Assembly (NCBI GenBank): GCA_015067375.1
Contig: SVMQ01000089.1
Coordinates: 1-8,187, forward strand
DNA: 8,187 bases
Direction of reading: 5' to 3'
DNA from: Oscillospiraceae bacterium
GTDB taxonomy: Bacteria; Bacillota; Clostridia; Oscillospirales; Ruminococcaceae
The notes beneath the pieces were generated by a model that worked only from the letters and a program-made list of their open reading frames with translations, had not been told where the DNA came from and searched no databases. Shown here one piece after another: positions 4,904 through 8,187 of the stretch. The translations under genes and the position numbers were made by a program. Position 1 is the stretch's first letter; every line of letters begins with the position of its first letter.

Positions 4904-5496
4904 TGATATACAGTGTACGAGGAGAGCTTATACACACCGAGCCGTCGCTTGCAGTTGTTGAGTGCGCGGGAGTAGGCTATGCCTGCCGCACTACTATGAA
5001 CACTCTTAAGCAGATAGGTTCAAGCGGCGAGGTCAGGCTGTTTACATATCTTCATGTGCGCGAGGACGCGGTAGACCTTTTCGGATTTGCAGATACTGCC
5101 GAGCTTGCGTGCTTCAAGCAGCTGCTTTCCGTTTCGGGCGTAGGCCCGAAAGTGGCGCTGTCTATCCTCTCGGAGCTTAATCCGTCAAAGCTGGCTCTTT
5201 GCATCACGACGGGCGACAGCAAGACGCTGACGCGCTGCCCCGGTATAGGCGCAAAGATAGCTCAGCGTATCGTGCTGGAGCTGAAGGATAAGGTAGCAAA
5301 GGAGCAGCACATCTCGGCTGTCGATTACGCGGCGGAGCCTGCTGCAGTTGCAGGCGGCAACAATGTTTCTGAGGCTCTCACCGCACTTTGCGTGCTCGGC
5401 TTCGGTATGCCGCAGGCGCAGGCTGCTATTGCAGGAGTCAGTCCTGACGCCACTGTTGAGGAGATAATAAAGTACGCGCTAAAGAATCTGGCTTGA
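4903..5496 (+). CDS. ruvA: Holliday junction branch migration protein RuvA
   Basis: A 197-residue protein of normal family length that tetramerises on Holliday junctions and loads the RuvB motor. Domain I is an OB-fold beginning MIYSVRGELI, with the acidic pin region HVREDAVDLFGF (about 51-62). Domain II carries two helix-hairpin-helix DNA-binding motifs: SVSGVGPKVALSIL (about 76-89) and CPGIGAKIAQRIVLEL (about 112-127). A linker rich in Ala and Gly leads to domain III (about 152-197), which contacts RuvB and ends in a helix with VEEIIKYALKNL. The ATG shares a base with the ruvC stop and has an AGGGAAG ribosome site inside ruvC. RuvB does not follow directly: a TPR gene lies between them. Confidence 0.97.
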   Translation: MIYSVRGELIHTEPSLAVVECAGVGYACRTTMNTLKQIGSSGEVRLFTYLHVREDAVDLFGFADTAELACFKQLLSVSGVGPKVALSILSELNPSKLALCITTGDSKTLTRCPGIGAKIAQRIVLELKDKVAKEQHISAVDYAAEPAAVAGGNNVSEALTALCVLGFGMPQAQAAIAGVSPDATVEEIIKYALKNLA

Positions 5497-5510
5497 TTGG
5501 AAAGGACATC

Positions 5511-6503
5511 ATGAATAGAAACAACATCGGATTTTTCACTTTCTTGAAATTCTTGTTCATAGGTCTTGGTTTGGCGTCGGGAGTATGGCTTTTTTCGATG
5601 TGCCGCACTGAGCTTGAAGCATTGATACTTATACTTGTGATAATCGTGTTTGTTACAGTGCTTGCGACGGTGAGCGAAAAGCTGAACGAGCATTTTTCAC
5701 TGCGCAGGGCTGCTATGAAGGCACTGGGTATGCACGGCGGTATTGCGATAAGAAAGGATGCAACAGCGCGCGTAGTTTATAAAGGCATCATAAAGCTGAT
5801 GCAGGATGATTATCACGCTGCCGAGGAGTATCTCATGAAAGCGTATCATCTTTCGGATGTGCGCAACAATCAGCTTTTCTGTATAGAGTGGCTGGTAAGG
5901 CTCTATGAGGCGCTTGAATCAACTCCGTCTGCCACTATTGACAGCCCGGGCAAGCTGATGTGGTGCTTCCGCAGAGCGGCAGAGCTTGCGCCTGACAGCC
6001 CCGAGGCTCAGTCGAGGCTGGGTCATGCTTACTATGTCGAGGGAAAGCTTGACAAGGCGCTGTACTGCTTTGAGCAGGCTGTAAAATACGACCCGAATCA
6101 CGGATATTCCCATTATAGTATTGCAAAGATATATGCCTGCCGCGGTGATGATGAAAAGGCAGTGGAGATACTTGAAAAGCTGATAGAGATGCAGCAGAAT
6201 CATCCGCTTGTCTATTGCGAGCTTGCGACTATCTATGCGATGCACCGTTCCAATGAAAAGTGCCGCGAATATTATGAAAAAGCTATCATGTGCGGCTATG
6301 AGAATGCTGACAAGCTTGCGCGCCGCATAACCGCGATATATGATTTCAACAATGCCAAAGACGCAGATGGCAATGATCTTCCACAGGAGTATTACAGACA
6401 CATCCACAAGGAAGAGGAGAAGAAGGATTGCAGCACGACCTGTGAACACTGCGACCTGAACAAAAAATGTGCAAAGGAAGAAAACAATGCTGGAAATGAA
6501 TAA
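5511..6503 (+). CDS. Membrane-anchored TPR protein with cysteine-rich C-terminal tail, function unknown
   Basis: A 330-residue protein with no symbol I recognise. Two hydrophobic helices (about residues 8-30 and 37-54) form an N-terminal hairpin anchor. A helical domain follows; from its Lys/Arg content the inference is that it faces the cytoplasm. About residues 88-160 look like degenerate TPR helices. Three clear tetratricopeptide units follow, at about 163-196 ([20 protein letters not shown]), 197-230 and 231-262. The last 25 residues are highly charged and contain four cysteines, Cys307, Cys311, Cys314 and Cys320 (C-x3-C-x2-C-x5-C), a likely Zn or Fe-S site. TPR units usually mediate protein-protein contacts. 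The start at 5511 is chosen because GGAAAGGA precedes it; the frame also reaches back into the end of ruvA. It begins 15 nt after ruvA and overlaps ruvB by 17 nt, so it is probably co-translated with the branch-migration proteins. Confidence 0.85.
   Translation: MNRNNIGFFTFLKFLFIGLGLASGVWLFSMCRTELEALILILVIIVFVTVLATVSEKLNEHFSLRRAAMKALGMHGGIAIRKDATARVVYKGIIKLMQDDYHAAEEYLMKAYHLSDVRNNQLFCIEWLVRLYEALESTPSATIDSPGKLMWCFRRAAELAPDSPEAQSRLGHAYYVEGKLDKALYCFEQAVKYDPNHGYSHYSIAKIYACRGDDEKAVEILEKLIEMQQNHPLVYCELATIYAMHRSNEKCREYYEKAIMCGYENADKLARRITAIYDFNNAKDADGNDLPQEYYRHIHKEEEKKDCSTTCEHCDLNKKCAKEENNAGNE
6473..6480 (+). promoter_or_regulatory. Ribosome binding site that fixes the ruvB start at 6487
   Basis: AAAGGAAG ends 6 nt before the ATG at 6487. 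A GTG at 6469 in the same frame has no good site and lies upstream of this one. A further ATG at 6496 is too far from it. The site lies inside the end of the TPR gene, so ruvB translation is probably coupled to it. Confidence 0.75.
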
Positions 6504-7536
6504 TTCGGAGGAGATGTTCGCGCCGAGTGGCAGAATAGTCGAACCTGAATATAATGCATCAGATACCGATATAGAGTACAGCCTGCGTCCTAAGGTGCTT
6601 TCAGAGTACATCGGACAGGAAAAGGTCAAGGAAAACATGGCTGTGTACATCGAAGCTGCAAGAAAGCGCGGAGAGTGCCTCGACCACGTTCTTCTTTACG
6701 GCCCTCCGGGTCTTGGTAAAACTACGCTGTCCTGCATCATAGCAAACGAGATGGGCGTAAACATCCGCGTAACATCAGGCCCCGCCATCGAAAAGGCAGG
6801 CGATCTTGCGGCGCTGCTGACCAATCTGCAGCCGAATGATGTGCTGTTCATCGACGAGATACACCGCCTTTCGCGTCAGGTCGAGGAGGTACTCTATCCT
6901 GCAATGGAGGACTATGTGCTGGATATCATCATGGGCAACGGCCCGTCGGCACGCTCTATCCGTATAGACCTACCGCATTTCACGCTTATCGGGGCGACAA
7001 CGCGTTCGGGACAGCTGTCCGCGCCACTTCGTGACCGTTTCGGCGTAATACAGCGACTTGAGCTGTATAACGCAGAGGAGCTTTGCGACATCGTACAGCG
7101 CTCAGCGGTGATACTTGCAATTCCTTGCACAAGGGACGGCGCAATGGAGATAGCAAAGCGCTCTCGCGGCACTCCCCGTATCGCAAACCGCTTGTTAAAG
7201 CGCGTGCGCGACTTTGCGGAGGTGCGCGGCGACGGCAGGATAACACGCGATATTGCCGACCTTGCGCTTGACAGACTGGAGATCGACAAGCTCGGTCTTG
7301 ACAGCCTCGACAGGCGTATGCTTGAAATGATAATCAAGGGCTACAACGGCGGCCCTGTGGGTCTTGAAACGCTGGCTTCGGCGCTTGGCGAGGAGAGCGT
7401 GACACTTGAAGAGGTATGTGAGCCTTTCCTGATGCAGCTTGGCTTTATTGCAAGAACACCGCGCGGACGTACTGCAACAGCGCTTGCATACAAGCACCTT
7501 GGTATCATGAAGGATGGACAGCAGACTTTAGAATAA
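6487..7536 (+). CDS. ruvB: Holliday junction branch migration ATPase RuvB
   Basis: A 349-residue AAA+ motor that forms hexameric rings on either side of a RuvA-bound junction and pumps DNA through it. After a variable acidic N-terminus (about 1-30) comes the conserved [19 protein letters not shown]. Walker A is GPPGLGKT (72-79, with Lys78). Walker B is LFIDEIHRL (120-128, with Asp123 and Glu124). Sensor 1 and arginine-finger segments are [18 protein letters not shown] (169-186). The sensor 2 region is [19 protein letters not shown], and a winged-helix DNA-binding domain follows, with the typical ending [13 protein letters not shown]. All key residues are present and the length is normal. The gene overlaps the TPR gene by 17 nt and ends 25 nt before glmM. 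Confidence 0.97.
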   Translation: MLEMNNSEEMFAPSGRIVEPEYNASDTDIEYSLRPKVLSEYIGQEKVKENMAVYIEAARKRGECLDHVLLYGPPGLGKTTLSCIIANEMGVNIRVTSGPAIEKAGDLAALLTNLQPNDVLFIDEIHRLSRQVEEVLYPAMEDYVLDIIMGNGPSARSIRIDLPHFTLIGATTRSGQLSAPLRDRFGVIQRLELYNAEELCDIVQRSAVILAIPCTRDGAMEIAKRSRGTPRIANRLLKRVRDFAEVRGDGRITRDIADLALDRLEIDKLGLDSLDRRMLEMIIKGYNGGPVGLETLASALGEESVTLEEVCEPFLMQLGFIARTPRGRTATALAYKHLGIMKDGQQTLE

Positions 7537-7561
7537 AAATATTATATGTGGGGGAAATATC

Positions 7562-8187
7562 ATGGGAAGAATTTTCGGAACTGACGGCGCGCGCGGCGTT
7601 GCCGTTACAGAGCTTACCTGCGAGCTTGCAATGCAGATAGGAAGAGCCGCGGCTTATGTGCTTACAAAGGAGAGCGGCAAGGCGCATCCTCGTATATTGG
7701 TCGGCATGGATACTCGCATATCCTCTAAGATACTTGAAGCGGCATTGTCAGCCGGTCTTGCCTCGGTCGGAGCGCAGGCAGAGCTGCTCGGCGTAGTGCC
7801 TACCCCTGCTGTAGCTTACCTTGTAAAGGCTTACGGTGCTGATGCAGGTGTAATGATCTCCGCTTCGCATAACTCGGTGGAGTACAACGGCATCAAGCTG
7901 TTTTCGGGCGAGGGCTTCAAGCTGCCCGACAGCGTTGAGGAGGAGATAGAGGCGCTTATCCTTGACCGTCCTGAGGAGATACAGCTTCGCGACGGCACTG
8001 ATGTTGGAAACATCATGCGCCGCTCAAATGCTGCTGAAGACTACATAAACTATATCGTAAAGTGCATAAACGCCGATCTTTCGGGACTTAACGCCGCTTT
8101 TGACTGTGCAAACGGAAGCTCCGCGGCGACTGCAAAGCAGCTTTTCGGTGCGCTTCAGATAAACGGCGGTTATATCGCACATCATCC
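7562..8187 (+). CDS. glmM: Phosphoglucosamine mutase GlmM (3' truncated by window end)
   Basis: The first 208 codons of an enzyme that is normally about 450 residues long. GlmM interconverts glucosamine-6-phosphate and glucosamine-1-phosphate, the step before UDP-GlcNAc synthesis for peptidoglycan and teichoic acids. The N-terminus GRIFGTDGARGVA is the family signature for the first domain. The catalytic phospho-serine loop is GVMISASHNSVEYNGIK, with Ser102 in ASHN; the ISASHN form fits GlmM rather than phosphoglucomutase/ManB. The metal-binding loop and the sugar- and phosphate-binding domains lie beyond the window edge. GGGGGAAA (7550-7557) precedes the ATG by 4 nt. No terminator or obvious promoter lies in the 25-nt gap after ruvB, so it is probably transcribed with the ruv genes. 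Confidence 0.95.
   Translation, partial: MGRIFGTDGARGVAVTELTCELAMQIGRAAAYVLTKESGKAHPRILVGMDTRISSKILEAALSAGLASVGAQAELLGVVPTPAVAYLVKAYGADAGVMISASHNSVEYNGIKLFSGEGFKLPDSVEEEIEALILDRPEEIQLRDGTDVGNIMRRSNAAEDYINYIVKCINADLSGLNAAFDCANGSSAATAKQLFGALQINGGYIAHH

Noticed and set aside
5493..5510. TTG start for the TPR protein overlapping the end of ruvA
   Set aside because: No ribosome site precedes it; GGAAAGGA lies after it and serves the ATG at 5511.

Overview
The window looks like a chromosomal housekeeping region from a Gram-positive clostridium. A Ruminococcus-type member of the Oscillospiraceae is my best inference. The reasons are purine-rich Shine-Dalgarno sites, intrinsic terminators ending in T tracts, a TatD-associated type radical SAM protein, and the ruvC-ruvA-ruvB-glmM gene company. 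All genes read rightward. I see no insertion sequence, CRISPR array, prophage gene, tRNA or rRNA, and no gene-free stretch longer than about 220 bases.

Left edge (1-332): the C-terminal end of a membrane protein, probably YfhO-like, overlaps a 43-codon small gene. A terminator hairpin closes this unit. Next (346-1868): a consensus promoter with an extended -10 opens a leader of about 135 nt in front of a MATE-family (MepA-like) efflux pump. The leader folds into two hairpins whose loops are perfectly complementary. The second hairpin is mutually exclusive with a terminator ending in eight T. This architecture, placed before a mepA-type gene, matches the guanidine-IV (mepA motif) riboswitch class, and it is the most interesting non-coding element here.

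Middle (1872-3655): two single-gene units. One is a small SCP2-domain protein with a lysine/alanine tail, having its own promoter and terminator. The other is a DHH/DHHA1 phosphoesterase of the NrnA type, with a strong promoter, a leader that offers two alternative pairings, and a terminator.

Right half (3684-8187): one promoter, flanked by small palindromes, appears to drive a tightly packed operon: TatD-associated type radical SAM protein, ruvC, ruvA, a membrane-anchored TPR protein with a cysteine-rich tail, ruvB, and glmM (cut by the window edge). Genes overlap by 1 to 17 nt or are separated by at most 25 nt, and I see no internal terminator. RuvA, RuvB and RuvC together branch-migrate and cut Holliday junctions. 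GlmM makes glucosamine-1-phosphate for peptidoglycan. The radical SAM and TPR proteins have no established role, and their close linkage to the resolvasome genes is worth attention.
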